Assembly: GCA_031286585.1 (NCBI GenBank)
Contig: JAITUC010000005.1
Coordinates: forward strand, 1-64,000
Source of the DNA: Delftia acidovorans
Lineage (GTDB): Bacteria > Pseudomonadota > Gammaproteobacteria > Burkholderiales > Burkholderiaceae_C
Direction of reading: 5' to 3'
DNA length: 64,000 nt
Below are positions 17,581 to 26,721 of the stretch, piece by piece. Within the stretch, counting starts at the first letter, position 1, and each line of letters starts with the position of its first letter. A program made the position numbers and the translations under genes. A model generated the notes under the pieces. It had not been told where the DNA came from. It saw only the letters and a program-made list of their open reading frames with translations, and searched no databases.

Positions 17581-18318
17581 CTATTGTCCCATCGCCGGGC
17601 CCGCCGTGGCCGCGCGGCCCAGGCCGGCAAGGTCGGTCAGGGTCAGCCGGCCATAGGCGGCCTGCAGCAGGCCGCGCTGCTCCAGCAGGCGCAGCTCCTT
17701 GTTGATGGTCTGGCGCGAGACCGAGAGCATGGCGGCCAGGTCGCTCTGCGAGATGCGCAGCACCACGCCCTGCCCGTCGGGCGCGGGCTGGCCGTGCGTG
17801 GGGGCCAGCCGCGCCAGCAGCTCGGCCACGCGGTGGTCGATGTTGCTGAAGGCGTGGCGCTGCTGGACGACGATCAGCTCGTGCATGCGCGCCAGCACCA
17901 GCAGGCAGATGTCCTTCCACAGCAGCGGATGGGCGTCGAGCAGGGCCAGGAAGGATTCGCCGGGAATCTCCACCAGCACGGTGGGCTGGTGCGCGTGGTA
18001 GTCGTAGACGAACTGCGTGTGCTCCAGCAGCCGCGCCAGGCCCACGATGTCGCCCGCGCTGTGCATGGACAGCACGAAGCGCGCGCCCGTGGCATCCACC
18101 CCGCCCACCTCCAGGCAGCCCGAGGCCACCACCAGCACCTCGCGCCGCTTGGGGTCGGCGGCGCGCACCTGCTGGTGGCGCTCGTAGCGGCCCAGGTGCG
18201 AGAGGGCCGCCAACGCGTCCAGCACCTCGGGCGGCCAGTGGCACAGCATGCGGCACAGGCCCAGGGCGCGGCGGATCAGCGCCGAAGGGTCGGCCACGGG
18301 AGCAGGCTTGGAGCGCAT
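17581..18318 (-). CDS. Crp/Fnr-family transcriptional regulator
   Basis: A 245-residue regulator. Residues about 30-150 form a cyclic nucleotide-binding-like beta barrel (GCLEVGGVDATGARFVLSMHSAGDIVGLARLLEH), followed by a long dimer helix and a C-terminal winged helix (ISQSDLAAMLSVSRQTINKELRLLEQRGLL). No N-terminal cysteine cluster is present, so it is not an iron-sulfur Fnr; Crp-like or ligand-independent types fit. It diverges from the porin operon at 18472 with a good TGTCA-N6-TGACA site between, so it is the likely regulator of that operon. The start has GAGAG before it. Cotranscription with pyrC may be incidental. Confidence 0.9.
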   Translation of the reverse strand: MRSKPAPVADPSALIRRALGLCRMLCHWPPEVLDALAALSHLGRYERHQQVRAADPKRREVLVVASGCLEVGGVDATGARFVLSMHSAGDIVGLARLLEHTQFVYDYHAHQPTVLVEIPGESFLALLDAHPLLWKDICLLVLARMHELIVVQQRHAFSNIDHRVAELLARLAPTHGQPAPDGQGVVLRISQSDLAAMLSVSRQTINKELRLLEQRGLLQAAYGRLTLTDLAGLGRAATAGPAMGQ

Positions 18319-18374
18319 GGTTCTCTCACGATGTCGAAGGCCCCGGGTTAGTCCGGTGCCCATGTACCGCCATT

Positions 18375-18390
18375 TGTCAATGGCTTGACA
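18375..18390. promoter_or_regulatory. Candidate Crp/Fnr-type operator
   Basis: TGTCAATGGCTTGACA, a perfect palindrome with 6-base arms and the TGTCA-N6-TGACA spacing of Crp/Fnr sites. It lies 57 bases from the regulator start and 82 from the porin start, in the divergent gap, so it could control both. Confidence 0.6.
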
Positions 18391-18471
18391 GAGTGCATCC
18401 CCTGTCGCTCGGGATAGTAGCAAGCAAGCCACCGGGCAAAGCATCCGTGGCGCTACCAAGGAGACAAGTTC

Positions 18472-19536
18472 GTGAAGCACAAGCATTGGCTGGCCGCCGG
18501 CGGCATGGCGGCCCTGGGCACGTCCGCATGGGCCCAGAGCAGCGTGGAGATGTTCGGCATCGTCGACGTCCACATCAACAGCGCAAGGTCGGGCGCCACG
18601 CGCCTGAGCCGGCTGGAGGACGGGGGCAGCGCGGCATCGCGCATCGGCTTTCGCGGCAGCGAGGATCTGGGCGGCGGCCTGCGCGCCCAGTTCATGCTGG
18701 AGGCCGGCGTGGCGCCCGACACGGGCCTGGGCACGATTCCCGGCCCGGGCCTGGCCTTCACGCGCCAGGCCTGGGTGGGACTGAACAGCGGCTGGGGCGC
18801 GGTGGAGATGGGCCGCATGTACACGCCCATGTTCGGCGCGCTGTTCCGCGCCGATCCGCTGGGCATGAACGCGCTGTTTTCCTCGCTGAACCTGGTGTCG
18901 GCCACCGATGCCCAGGCCGGCCTGCGGCCGTTTGCGGCGCGGGCCAACAACCTGGTGCGCTACCGCACGCCGGCAGGCCAGCCCTGGCTGGCGGACCTGG
19001 CCTATGCCTTTGGCGAGGTGGCTTCGCCGAACAGCAGCAACGGCCGCCTCTACGGCGCCACGCTGGGCTGGAACCAGAAGCCCTGGTTCCTGGCCTACAG
19101 CTTCCAGAAGTCCGTGGAAGGCAGCGCCGCCGCGCCCGTGGCCGCGCCCGCCACCAGCCAGTACCAGGCGCTGTCGGCCAGCTGGGAAGCCCTGGACGGG
19201 CTGCGCCTGACGGGCAACTACGTCATCAACCGCGTGGACCGTGCAGGCACACCCAAGGCGAAGCTGGCCCAGCTGGGCGCCGATTGGAGCGTAGATGCGC
19301 GCTCCAAGCTGCTGGTCTCGGTGGCGCGGCGCGAGGTGGGCGGCAGCGACCGCGTCCAGAACACCTGGACGCTGGGCTACGACTACGCGCTGAGCAAGCG
19401 CACCGTGCTCTACGCGCGCTGGCTGCAGCTGGGCAACGCGGCCAATGCCTCGGCCGCCATCGCCAACGTGCCGGTGGCCCCCAACAGCGGCGACGGCGTG
19501 CGGTCCCTGGCGCTGGGCGTGCGCCACAACTTCTGA
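18472..19536 (+). CDS. Outer membrane porin (Omp32-like)
   Basis: A 354-residue general porin of the betaproteobacterial type. It has a signal MKHKHWLAAGGMAALGTSAWA, then SSVEMFGIVDVHIN, GGSAASRIGFRGSEDLGGGLRAQFMLE, RQAWVGLNSGWGAVEMGRMYTP, and ends with a C-terminal phenylalanine strand (SLALGVRHNF). Translation starts at GTG with AAGGAGACAAGTTC in front. It forms a 16-strand trimeric channel; the arginine-rich loop 3 character suggests anion preference (inference). It is the first gene of the operon and, with the Bug receptors behind it, fits uptake of a carboxylate. Confidence 0.93.
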   Translation: MKHKHWLAAGGMAALGTSAWAQSSVEMFGIVDVHINSARSGATRLSRLEDGGSAASRIGFRGSEDLGGGLRAQFMLEAGVAPDTGLGTIPGPGLAFTRQAWVGLNSGWGAVEMGRMYTPMFGALFRADPLGMNALFSSLNLVSATDAQAGLRPFAARANNLVRYRTPAGQPWLADLAYAFGEVASPNSSNGRLYGATLGWNQKPWFLAYSFQKSVEGSAAAPVAAPATSQYQALSASWEALDGLRLTGNYVINRVDRAGTPKAKLAQLGADWSVDARSKLLVSVARREVGGSDRVQNTWTLGYDYALSKRTVLYARWLQLGNAANASAAIANVPVAPNSGDGVRSLALGVRHNF

Positions 19537-19545
19537 GGAGCGCAC

Positions 19546-21663
19546 ATGACCGACAGCCATTGCTTCGACACTTCCCGGCTCGACGCGCTGTTCGCGCCGC
19601 GCTCCATCGCCGTGGTCGGCGCCTCGGACCAGGCCAGCAAGATCGGCGGCATTCCGCTGGACTACCTGCTGCGCTTCGGCTACGGCGGCGCGCTGTATGC
19701 GGTGAATCCGCGCGCCAGCCGCGTGCAGGGCCTGCCCGCGCACGAGCGGCTGGCCGCCATCGGCGCGCCGGTGGACCTGGCCATCGTCGCCGTGCCGCAG
19801 CCGCAGGTGGCCGGCGTGCTGGAGGATGCGGCCGCCGCGCGCGTGCAGTCCATGGTGCTGTTTTCCTCGGGCTACGCCGAGACCGGCGCCCAAGGCTCGG
19901 CCGCCCAGCAGGCGCTGGCGCAGCGCGCGCAGGCGGCGGGCATACGCCTCATCGGCCCGAACTGCCTGGGCTTCATGCGCCCCGGCCACCAGGTCTACGC
20001 CACGTTCTCGCCCGCGCCGGGCGGCGGCCTGGTGCGGCCCGGGCGCATCGGCATGGTCAGCCAGTCGGGCGCCTTCGGTTCCTATGCCTACAGCCTGGCG
20101 CGCGAGCGCGGGCTGGGCCTGTCGCTATGGGCCACCACGGGCAACGAGGCCGATGTGCAGCTGGCCGACGGCCTGGCCTGGCTGGCCCAGGACCCCGAGA
20201 CCGACGTGATCATGGCCTACATGGAAGGCTGCCGCGACGGCCCCCGGCTGCGCGCGGCCCTGGCCCTGGCGCAGGAGCGCGGCAAGCCCGTGGTCATGTG
20301 CAAGGTGGGCACCAGCGCCCTGGGCGCGGCCGCCGCCGCATCGCACACGGCCTCGCTGGCGGGCAACGATGCCGTCTATGACGCGGTGTTCCGGCGCTAC
20401 GGCGTGCTGCGTGCGCACTCCATCACCGACTTCTTCGCGCTGGCGGCCAGCGCCTCCATCGCGCGGGCGCCCCGGGGAAGGTCCATCGGCCTGTTCACGG
20501 TCTCGGGCGGCGTGGGCGCCATGATGGCCGACGACGCCAGCGCCGCCGGCCTGGACGTGGCACCGCTGTCCGATGCGGCCCAGCGCCAGCTGCGCGAATG
20601 GGTGCCGTTTGCCGCGCCGCGCAACCCCGTGGACATCACGGGCCAGGTCACCAACGACATGACGCTGCTGGAGCGCAGCGCCCGCCTGATGCTGGCCGAC
20701 CGGCCCTTCGACAGCTGGCTGGGCTTCTTCGCGGCGGGCGGCCTGTCCGACGCCTTCTGGCCCGTGCTGCAAAGCCTGGTGCAGACGCTGCGCACCCACC
20801 ATCCCGACACCCTGCTGGCCGTCAGCACGCTGTGCCCGCCCGAGCGGCGCGATGCGCTGGAGGCGCTGGGCTGCCTGGTGTTCGCCGACCCGGGCGCGGC
20901 CATACGCTGCATTGGCGCGCTGGCCCGCCTGCATGAAACACCGCAGGCTCTGCCCGCGATGGCCGATGCAGGCGGCACGCTGCACCTGCCTGCGGGCACG
21001 CTGTCGGAGCAGCGCAGCATGGCCCTGCTGGCCGAGGCCGGCGTGCCCATCGTGCCGCACCGGCTGGTGCATACGGCAGCCGAAGCGGCACAGGCCGTGC
21101 AGGAGATGGGCGGACGCATTGCGCTCAAGGTCTGCAGCGATGCCATCGCCCACAAGTCCGACGTGGGCGGCGTGGCACTGAACCTGGCGGATGCGGCCGG
21201 CGCCCGGGCCGCCTTCGACCGCATCCTGGCCAATGCGCGCCAAGCCCGGCCCGATGCACGCATCGACGGCGCGCTGGCCGCGCCCATGGTGCAGGGCGGC
21301 GTGGAGTGCATCGCGGGCGTGCACCGCGACCCGGTGTTCGGCCCGGTGCTGATGTTCGGGCTGGGCGGCATCCATGCCGAGATCCTGCGCGATGTCTCGC
21401 TGCGCCTGCTGCCCGTCACGCGCGACGACGCGCTGGCCATGGTGCGCGAGCTGCGGGCCTTTGCCGTGCTGGACGGCGCGCGCGGCCGCCCCCGCGTGGA
21501 CCTGGACAGCATTGCCGACACGCTGTGCGCCCTGGCCGGCTTTGCGCAGCGCGCAGGCGCCACGCTGGACAGCGCCGAGATCAACCCCCTGATCGCCCGC
21601 CCGCGCGCGGACGGCGGCTGCGTGGCCGTCGATGCGCTGGTCATCGGCAGGGAGGCTGCATGA
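19546..21663 (+). CDS. NDP-forming acyl-CoA synthetase (acetate-CoA ligase family)
   Basis: A 705-residue fused ligase. The N-terminal CoA-binding domain (FAPRSIAVVGASDQASKIGG) is followed by the ligase domain with RIGMVSQSGAFGSYAY and the SHTASLAGN segment, where His267 would be phosphorylated. The C-terminal ATP-grasp half (from about residue 480) has MALLAEAGVPIVPH, HKSDVGGVALNL, FGLGGIHAEILRDVSLRLLPV and AEINPLIARP. It activates a free acid with ATP to give acyl-CoA plus ADP and phosphate. It lies nine bases after the porin gene, so its acid is probably what the operon imports. The natural acid is not readable from sequence. Confidence 0.93.
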   Translation: MTDSHCFDTSRLDALFAPRSIAVVGASDQASKIGGIPLDYLLRFGYGGALYAVNPRASRVQGLPAHERLAAIGAPVDLAIVAVPQPQVAGVLEDAAAARVQSMVLFSSGYAETGAQGSAAQQALAQRAQAAGIRLIGPNCLGFMRPGHQVYATFSPAPGGGLVRPGRIGMVSQSGAFGSYAYSLARERGLGLSLWATTGNEADVQLADGLAWLAQDPETDVIMAYMEGCRDGPRLRAALALAQERGKPVVMCKVGTSALGAAAAASHTASLAGNDAVYDAVFRRYGVLRAHSITDFFALAASASIARAPRGRSIGLFTVSGGVGAMMADDASAAGLDVAPLSDAAQRQLREWVPFAAPRNPVDITGQVTNDMTLLERSARLMLADRPFDSWLGFFAAGGLSDAFWPVLQSLVQTLRTHHPDTLLAVSTLCPPERRDALEALGCLVFADPGAAIRCIGALARLHETPQALPAMADAGGTLHLPAGTLSEQRSMALLAEAGVPIVPHRLVHTAAEAAQAVQEMGGRIALKVCSDAIAHKSDVGGVALNLADAAGARAAFDRILANARQARPDARIDGALAAPMVQGGVECIAGVHRDPVFGPVLMFGLGGIHAEILRDVSLRLLPVTRDDALAMVRELRAFAVLDGARGRPRVDLDSIADTLCALAGFAQRAGATLDSAEINPLIARPRADGGCVAVDALVIGREAA

Positions 21664-21701
21664 AAGCCAATGCCCATTCCATCGCCCGCCAGGAGGCCCC
21701 C

Positions 21702-22682
21702 ATGAACACACCCCTGCTGCGCACCGCCGCACTGACCTGCCTTGCCCTGGCCTGCAGCGCCGCGCTGGCCCAGGAAGGCTATCCCGCCCGGCCCGTGCGC
21801 ATCGTCGTGCAATACCAGGCCGGCGGCTCCACCGACACCGTGGCGCGCATCCTGGCCGAAGGCCTGGCCAAGCGGCTGGGCCAGCCCGTGGTGGTGGACA
21901 ACCGCAGCGGCGCGGGCGGCATCATCGGCACGGAGCATGTGGCCAAGGGCGCGCCCGACGGCCACACCCTGCTGCTGACCGTGCCCGGCCCCATCACGGC
22001 CAACCTGGTGCTCTACAAGAAGCTGCCCTACGACCCGCGCACCGAGCTGCGCATGGTCTCGGATGTGGTTTCCCCGTCCATGGTGATGGCCGTCAACCCG
22101 GCCGTGCCGGCCAAGGACTTCAAGGGACTGGTCGAGGCCGTGCGCCAGTCGCCTGGCAAGTACGCCATGGGCTCCTGGGGGGCGGGCACGCAGCCGCACC
22201 AGGTCCAGGTCTTCATGGACAAGGCCTACGGCCTGCAAACGATGCACGTGGCCTACAAGGGCGAGGGGCCCATGTCCATCGACCTGATCAGCGGCGTGAT
22301 CCAGATGACGCTGGGCTCGGCCGCCACGCTCAAGCCCTTCATCGACGCCGGCAAGCTGCGCGCCCTGGCCGTGGCCGGACCGCGCCGCAGCCAGGCCCTG
22401 CCCGATGTGCCCACCTTTGCCGAACAGGGCTACCGCGAGCCCGTGTATGCCATCACGGGATCGATCTCGCTGATGGCGCCCGCGCGCACGCCCGACGCCA
22501 TCGTCGAGCGCCTGGGCCGCGAGGTGGCCGCCGTGATGCGCGAGCCCCAGGTGCGCCAGCGCGTCGAGGCCCTGGGCCTGGAGCCCCAGGGCAACAGCCC
22601 GGCCGAGGCCAGCGCCGCCTACGCCGCCTTCCTGCCCGTGGCGCTGGAGCTGGCGCGCTCCACAGGCGTGACCCTGGACTGA
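21702..22682 (+). CDS. Bug-family periplasmic solute-binding receptor 3
   Basis: A 326-residue TctC-like receptor. The ATG at 21702 follows AGGAGG by five bases and begins a clean Sec signal (MNTPLLRTAALTCLALACSA); an ATG overlapping the previous stop at 21660 is less likely. Family blocks: RIVVQYQAGGSTDTVARILAEGL, VVDNRSGAGGIIGTEHVAKGAPDGHTLL, MHVAYKGEGPMSIDLISG. Placed between the acyl-CoA synthetase and the DUF1254 pair, so its ligand may be the same compound. No TctAB permease genes follow. Confidence 0.9.
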   Translation: MNTPLLRTAALTCLALACSAALAQEGYPARPVRIVVQYQAGGSTDTVARILAEGLAKRLGQPVVVDNRSGAGGIIGTEHVAKGAPDGHTLLLTVPGPITANLVLYKKLPYDPRTELRMVSDVVSPSMVMAVNPAVPAKDFKGLVEAVRQSPGKYAMGSWGAGTQPHQVQVFMDKAYGLQTMHVAYKGEGPMSIDLISGVIQMTLGSAATLKPFIDAGKLRALAVAGPRRSQALPDVPTFAEQGYREPVYAITGSISLMAPARTPDAIVERLGREVAAVMREPQVRQRVEALGLEPQGNSPAEASAAYAAFLPVALELARSTGVTLD

Positions 22683-22712
22683 GATGCCCTTCTTCTTCAC
22701 CGGACCCTGACC

Positions 22713-24092
22713 ATGACCCCCACCGCACCCTCCCTGCCCGAAGTCCGCCGCGCCCTGGCACGCTCCATCGGCCTGGCCGCCTTTGTCTACGGCTATCCGC
22801 TGATCGAGACCTACCGCACCTGCCGCCTGCAGACCGATGCCGCTGCCGCGCGCCAGACCGGCCTGGGCCTGGACATGCGCGGAGACTTCGACACGCTGCA
22901 CCACAGCCAGCGCCCCTCCACCCATGAGGACCGCGACGTGGTCACGCCCGCCAACGACCTGCTGTACTCGCTGGCCTGGATCCATCTGGCCGATGGCCCG
23001 CGCCTGCTGACCGTACCCTCCAGCGCCGCGCATCCGGGCCGCTATTTCGTGCTGGCCCTGTACGACGCCCATACCGAGAATTTCGAGAACCTGGGCCCGC
23101 GCAACTGCGCGCCCGAAGGCGAGACCGTGGTCCTCGTCGGGCCGGGCGGCCAGGTGCCGGAACCCCTGGCCGGCCACCGCCTGGTGCACTGCCCCAGCAA
23201 CCTGGTCTGGCTGATCGGCCGCACCGTGGTGGGCGATGCGCCCGACTGGCCTGCGGCCCGCGCGCTGCAGGCCGACATCCGGCTGGAGCCCGCGCCGGGC
23301 ACGCCGGTAGGCGGCCGCCCGGCCGCCATCACGAACTGGGTCGGCCCGCCCGTGGACGCCATGGCCGCCGCCTTCGAGAACCAGGAGCCTGCGGCCGAGG
23401 TCGCGCCGCGCTTTTTTGCCAACCTCTGCCACGCGCTGGCCGAGGCGCCCGGGCGCAAGGAGGACCAGGGGCTGCTGGCCTGGTTCGGCCAGGTCGGGCT
23501 GGTGGGCAACGCCCACATGGCGTGGGAGCAGTTGGAGGAGCCCGTGCGCGAAGGCCTGATCGAAGGCTTTGCCGATGGTGTGCGCACCGTGGCCGCCATG
23601 GGGCGCAACCGCCGCCCCCGGGCCTGGACCATGACGCCATCCACAGGCCGCTACGGCAGCGAATACCTGGGCCGTGCACGCACCGCCTACCTGGGCCTGG
23701 GCGCGCTGGCCACCAGCGAAGCCCTCTACGCCGCCGCCCACCACGACGCAGGCCTGCAGCCCCTGGACGGCAGCCAGCGCTATGTGCTGCGCTTCGATGC
23801 CGCCGACATGCCGCCGGCCGATGCCTTCTGGTCGGTCACCCTGTACGACGCCGACCGCTTCCTCTACGGCAACGAGATCGGTCGGCATTCGATAGGCGAC
23901 CGCACGCCGGGCCTGCAACGCGAGGCCGACGGAAGCCTGCGCATCGACCTGGGTCATGCGCCGCCCGAACGCGGCGCCGCCAACTGGCTGCCCACGCCCA
24001 ACGGGCGCTTCTACCTCATCCTGCGCATGTACCACCCGCAGGCAGGCGCGCACCAATGGCCTGTTCCGCCCCTGCAGCCCGTGGCCGCATGA
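22713..24092 (+). CDS. DUF1254/DUF1214 domain protein 1
   Basis: A 459-residue protein with a DUF1254 half (SIGLAAFVYGYPLIETYRTC ... VVTPANDLLYSLAWIHLADGPRLLTVP) and a DUF1214 half (VLRFDAADMPPADAFWSVTLYDADRFLYGNEIGRHSIGDRTPGL ... GAANWLPTPNGRFYLILRMYHP). No signal peptide is visible, which is unusual for the family, whose members are often exported. Function unknown. It overlaps the second DUF1254 gene by four bases. The conserved NDTLY/NDLLY and NWLPTP-GRF motifs look like a binding or catalytic site, but no reaction is established. Confidence 0.88.
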   Translation: MTPTAPSLPEVRRALARSIGLAAFVYGYPLIETYRTCRLQTDAAAARQTGLGLDMRGDFDTLHHSQRPSTHEDRDVVTPANDLLYSLAWIHLADGPRLLTVPSSAAHPGRYFVLALYDAHTENFENLGPRNCAPEGETVVLVGPGGQVPEPLAGHRLVHCPSNLVWLIGRTVVGDAPDWPAARALQADIRLEPAPGTPVGGRPAAITNWVGPPVDAMAAAFENQEPAAEVAPRFFANLCHALAEAPGRKEDQGLLAWFGQVGLVGNAHMAWEQLEEPVREGLIEGFADGVRTVAAMGRNRRPRAWTMTPSTGRYGSEYLGRARTAYLGLGALATSEALYAAAHHDAGLQPLDGSQRYVLRFDAADMPPADAFWSVTLYDADRFLYGNEIGRHSIGDRTPGLQREADGSLRIDLGHAPPERGAANWLPTPNGRFYLILRMYHPQAGAHQWPVPPLQPVAA

Positions 24093-25420
24093 GACATGCC
24101 ATGGACCTGAGCACCCTGGCCGAGGAGGCCGTCCTCCACACCTGCCCGCTGTACGAGATGCGCCGCATGCGCGCTGCCACCTCGCCCCGGCGCAATGCGG
24201 CCGGCGAGGCCGCGCCCGCACCGCTGCGCTGGTGCAACCGGTTCGTGCATGCGCGCCAACTGCTGCGCCCCGGCACCAGCCGCGTGGTCACGCCCAACAA
24301 CGACACGCTCTACACCAATGCCTGGCTGGACCTGGGCGCCGGGCCGCTGGTGATCGACGTGCCCGACACGGCCGGCCGCTACTACGTGCTGGGCCTGCTG
24401 GACTTCTTCACCAACCCCTTCGCCCACCTGGGCCAGCGCCTGACGGGCACGGCAGCGCGCTCCTTCCTGGTCACGCCGCCCGGCTGGCAGGGGGCGCTGC
24501 CGCCACCGTTCGATGCGCCCGGCGCACACATTGCCGCGTCCACGCCCTGGCTGTGGGTGATAGGCCGCATCCTCGTCGATGGAGAGCACGACCTGCCCGC
24601 CGTGCACGCGCTGCAGGACGGCTTTGCGGTGCGCCCGCTGGCCGACTGGCAGGCGGGCCGGCCCTCACAGGCCCGCGCCTTCGACCCGGACTGCGATCCC
24701 CAGGCCCCACCCGATGCCACCCACTACGCCGCCCAGGTCAACGCCGCGCTGCGCGACAACCCGCCGCCGGCAGAACATGCCGCCCTGGTCGCGCGCTTTG
24801 CGGCCGTGGGCCTGGGCTCCGGGCTGAGCGCACCCGATGCGCACCAGTGCGCCGCACTGCAGCGCGCCCTGGACAGCGTGCTGCCCCGGCTGCGCGCGGC
24901 CACCACGGGCCGGCGCCTGGACTCGGGCTGGGAACTCCCCGCCCTGGTCGAAGGCAGTTTTGGCGACGACTTCCAGGCCCGCGCCGAAATTGCGCTCAAG
25001 TACATCGGCATGCTGGAAAGCCGCGAGGCCATCTACCCGCTGGCCTGGCATGACGCCCAGGGTCGGCCCCTGCATGGCAGCCGCCGCTACCGGCTGCGCT
25101 TTGCACCGGGCGCGCTGCCGCCCGTGCAGGCCTTCTGGTCGCTCACCCTCTATGGTGCCCACGACTGCATGCTGGTGGACAACCCCATCGACCGCTACGC
25201 CATCGGCGACCGCACGCCGGGCCTGCGCCCCGATGGCGATGGCGGACTCACCATCCACATCAGCCATGCGCCACCGGCCGGCGAAGACCAGCGCGCCAAC
25301 TGGCTGCCCGCGCCGCGCGAAGGCTTCTACCTGTGCCTGCGCGCCTACATGCCGGGGACCGAGCTGCTGGACGGCCGCTATGCCGTGCCCCCCATCGAAC
25401 CCGACCAGGAGACCCCATGA
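24089..25420 (+). CDS. DUF1254/DUF1214 domain protein 2
   Basis: A 443-residue paralogue of the preceding protein. Shared motifs: SRVVTPNNDTLYTNAWLDLG, IDVPDTAGRYYVLGLLDFFTNPFAHLG, FWSLTLYGAHDCMLVDNPIDRYAIGDRTPGL and NWLPAPREGFYLCLRAYMPG. The first ATG overlaps the preceding stop (ATGA); another ATG at 24101 is possible. The two paralogues are clearly diverged, so they are likely subunits or successive-step proteins instead of a recent duplication. No signal peptide is visible. It is coupled by ATGA overlap to the metallo-beta-lactamase-fold gene. Confidence 0.88.
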   Translation: MRHAMDLSTLAEEAVLHTCPLYEMRRMRAATSPRRNAAGEAAPAPLRWCNRFVHARQLLRPGTSRVVTPNNDTLYTNAWLDLGAGPLVIDVPDTAGRYYVLGLLDFFTNPFAHLGQRLTGTAARSFLVTPPGWQGALPPPFDAPGAHIAASTPWLWVIGRILVDGEHDLPAVHALQDGFAVRPLADWQAGRPSQARAFDPDCDPQAPPDATHYAAQVNAALRDNPPPAEHAALVARFAAVGLGSGLSAPDAHQCAALQRALDSVLPRLRAATTGRRLDSGWELPALVEGSFGDDFQARAEIALKYIGMLESREAIYPLAWHDAQGRPLHGSRRYRLRFAPGALPPVQAFWSLTLYGAHDCMLVDNPIDRYAIGDRTPGLRPDGDGGLTIHISHAPPAGEDQRANWLPAPREGFYLCLRAYMPGTELLDGRYAVPPIEPDQETP

Positions 25421-26670
25421 ACGCCAGAGACGACGACAAGCCCTTCCTGCTGGTGGGCACCGGCAGCGAAACCGTGGCGCCGGGCCTGCACATACTGCGC
25501 GGCCAGGGCCAGTCCTTCGTGGCCGAGACCGACGCGGGCCTGGTCGTGATCGATGCCGGCCCCGGCGGCAAGGTCAGCCAGGACATGATCGCCAGCCTGC
25601 GCCAACTCAGCGACGCGCCCGTGCATGCGCTGTGCTACAGCCACGGCCACATCGGCTACAACGCGGGCGTGCCCGCCTGGCTGGAGCATGCGGCCGCACG
25701 CGGAGAACCTGCGCCGCGCCTCATCGCCCACCGCAACCTGCCGCGCCGCCAGGCACGCTACCGCGAGACCCGGGCGCTGCAGCACCGCATGGCCGAGATC
25801 CAGTTCAACCGCAGCGCGGGCTTTTTCGAGCACCGGCTGGACATGCACGAGCCCACCGAAACCTTCGACACGCGGCTGGAGATAGGCAGCGGGGACAGCC
25901 GCATCGAGCTGTTCTGGGCGCCGTCCGAGACCGACGACGCCATCGCGCTGTGGAGCCCCGGCCAGCGCGTGCTGTACGGCGGCGCGGCGCTGCTGGACTC
26001 CATCCCCAACATCGGCACGCCGTTTCGCACGCTGCGCGACACCGTGCGCTGGGCCGACACGCTGCAGGCCATGGCCGCGCTGCGCCCGCTCAAGGCCGTG
26101 CGCGAGTTCGGCCCGGTGATCGAGGGCGAGCAGGCCGTGCAGCAGGTGCTGCTGCACACGGCCAGGGCGCTGCGCTGGCTGCGCGCCGAGGTGGTGCGCC
26201 TGATGAACGAGGGACTGAACGAGCAGCAGATGCTGGCGGCCATGGCCTATCCGCAGGAACTGTTCGGCGTGGAATGGATGAAGCCCACCTACGGCGACCC
26301 CAGCTACATCGCGCGCGACATCTACCGCTCGGAAAACGGCTGGTGGGACCGCAACCCGACCACGCTGCACCCGGCCCCGCCCGAGGCCGCGGGCGCCGCC
26401 ATCGCCGATGCCATCACCGACAAGCCCGGCCTGGTGGCCAGCGCCCAGGCCCTGGCCGGCGCGGGCCGGTGGCAGCTGGCACTGCATGTGATCGACGTGC
26501 TGGCCACGGCAGCCGGCGATGCGCCCGAGATCGCCCAGGCCCGCCGCCTGAAGGCCGCCTGGCTGCGCGAGCGCGCGCGCGAGGTGGACAGCTATGTCTC
26601 GCGCAACCTCTACCGCGTGGGGGCCGACATGATCGAGCAGGGCACGCAGGCGCGCCTGGGGCTGCGCTGA
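25417..26670 (+). CDS. Metallo-beta-lactamase-fold protein with alkyl-sulfatase-type dimerisation domain, degenerate metal motif
   Basis: A 417-residue protein. Residues 1-260 have the MBL fold: GLHILRGQGQSFVAETDAGLVVIDAGPGG, then CYSHGHIGYNAG where an HxHxDH metal motif is expected. His76 and His78 are kept, but the aspartate and last histidine are Gly80 and Tyr81. Residues about 262-380 resemble the alkyl sulfatase dimerisation domain (LMNEGLNEQQMLAAMAYPQELFGVEWMKPTYGDPSYIARDIYRSENGWWDRNPTTLHP). SdsA1-type sulfatases use the full motif, so this enzyme must bind metal differently or act on another bond. Start has AGGAGACCCC; it overlaps the upstream stop by four bases. No signal peptide. Confidence 0.85.
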   Translation: MNARDDDKPFLLVGTGSETVAPGLHILRGQGQSFVAETDAGLVVIDAGPGGKVSQDMIASLRQLSDAPVHALCYSHGHIGYNAGVPAWLEHAAARGEPAPRLIAHRNLPRRQARYRETRALQHRMAEIQFNRSAGFFEHRLDMHEPTETFDTRLEIGSGDSRIELFWAPSETDDAIALWSPGQRVLYGGAALLDSIPNIGTPFRTLRDTVRWADTLQAMAALRPLKAVREFGPVIEGEQAVQQVLLHTARALRWLRAEVVRLMNEGLNEQQMLAAMAYPQELFGVEWMKPTYGDPSYIARDIYRSENGWWDRNPTTLHPAPPEAAGAAIADAITDKPGLVASAQALAGAGRWQLALHVIDVLATAAGDAPEIAQARRLKAAWLRERAREVDSYVSRNLYRVGADMIEQGTQARLGLR

Positions 26671-26721
26671 CGGGGCCGCGCACAGGCAGAGCGACACGAG
26701 GCGACACAAGGAGACAAGTGC

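Noticed and set aside
20397..24221. Long minus-strand open frame opposite the acyl-CoA synthetase and following genes
   Set aside because: Crosses several real plus-strand genes and shows no protein family signature.
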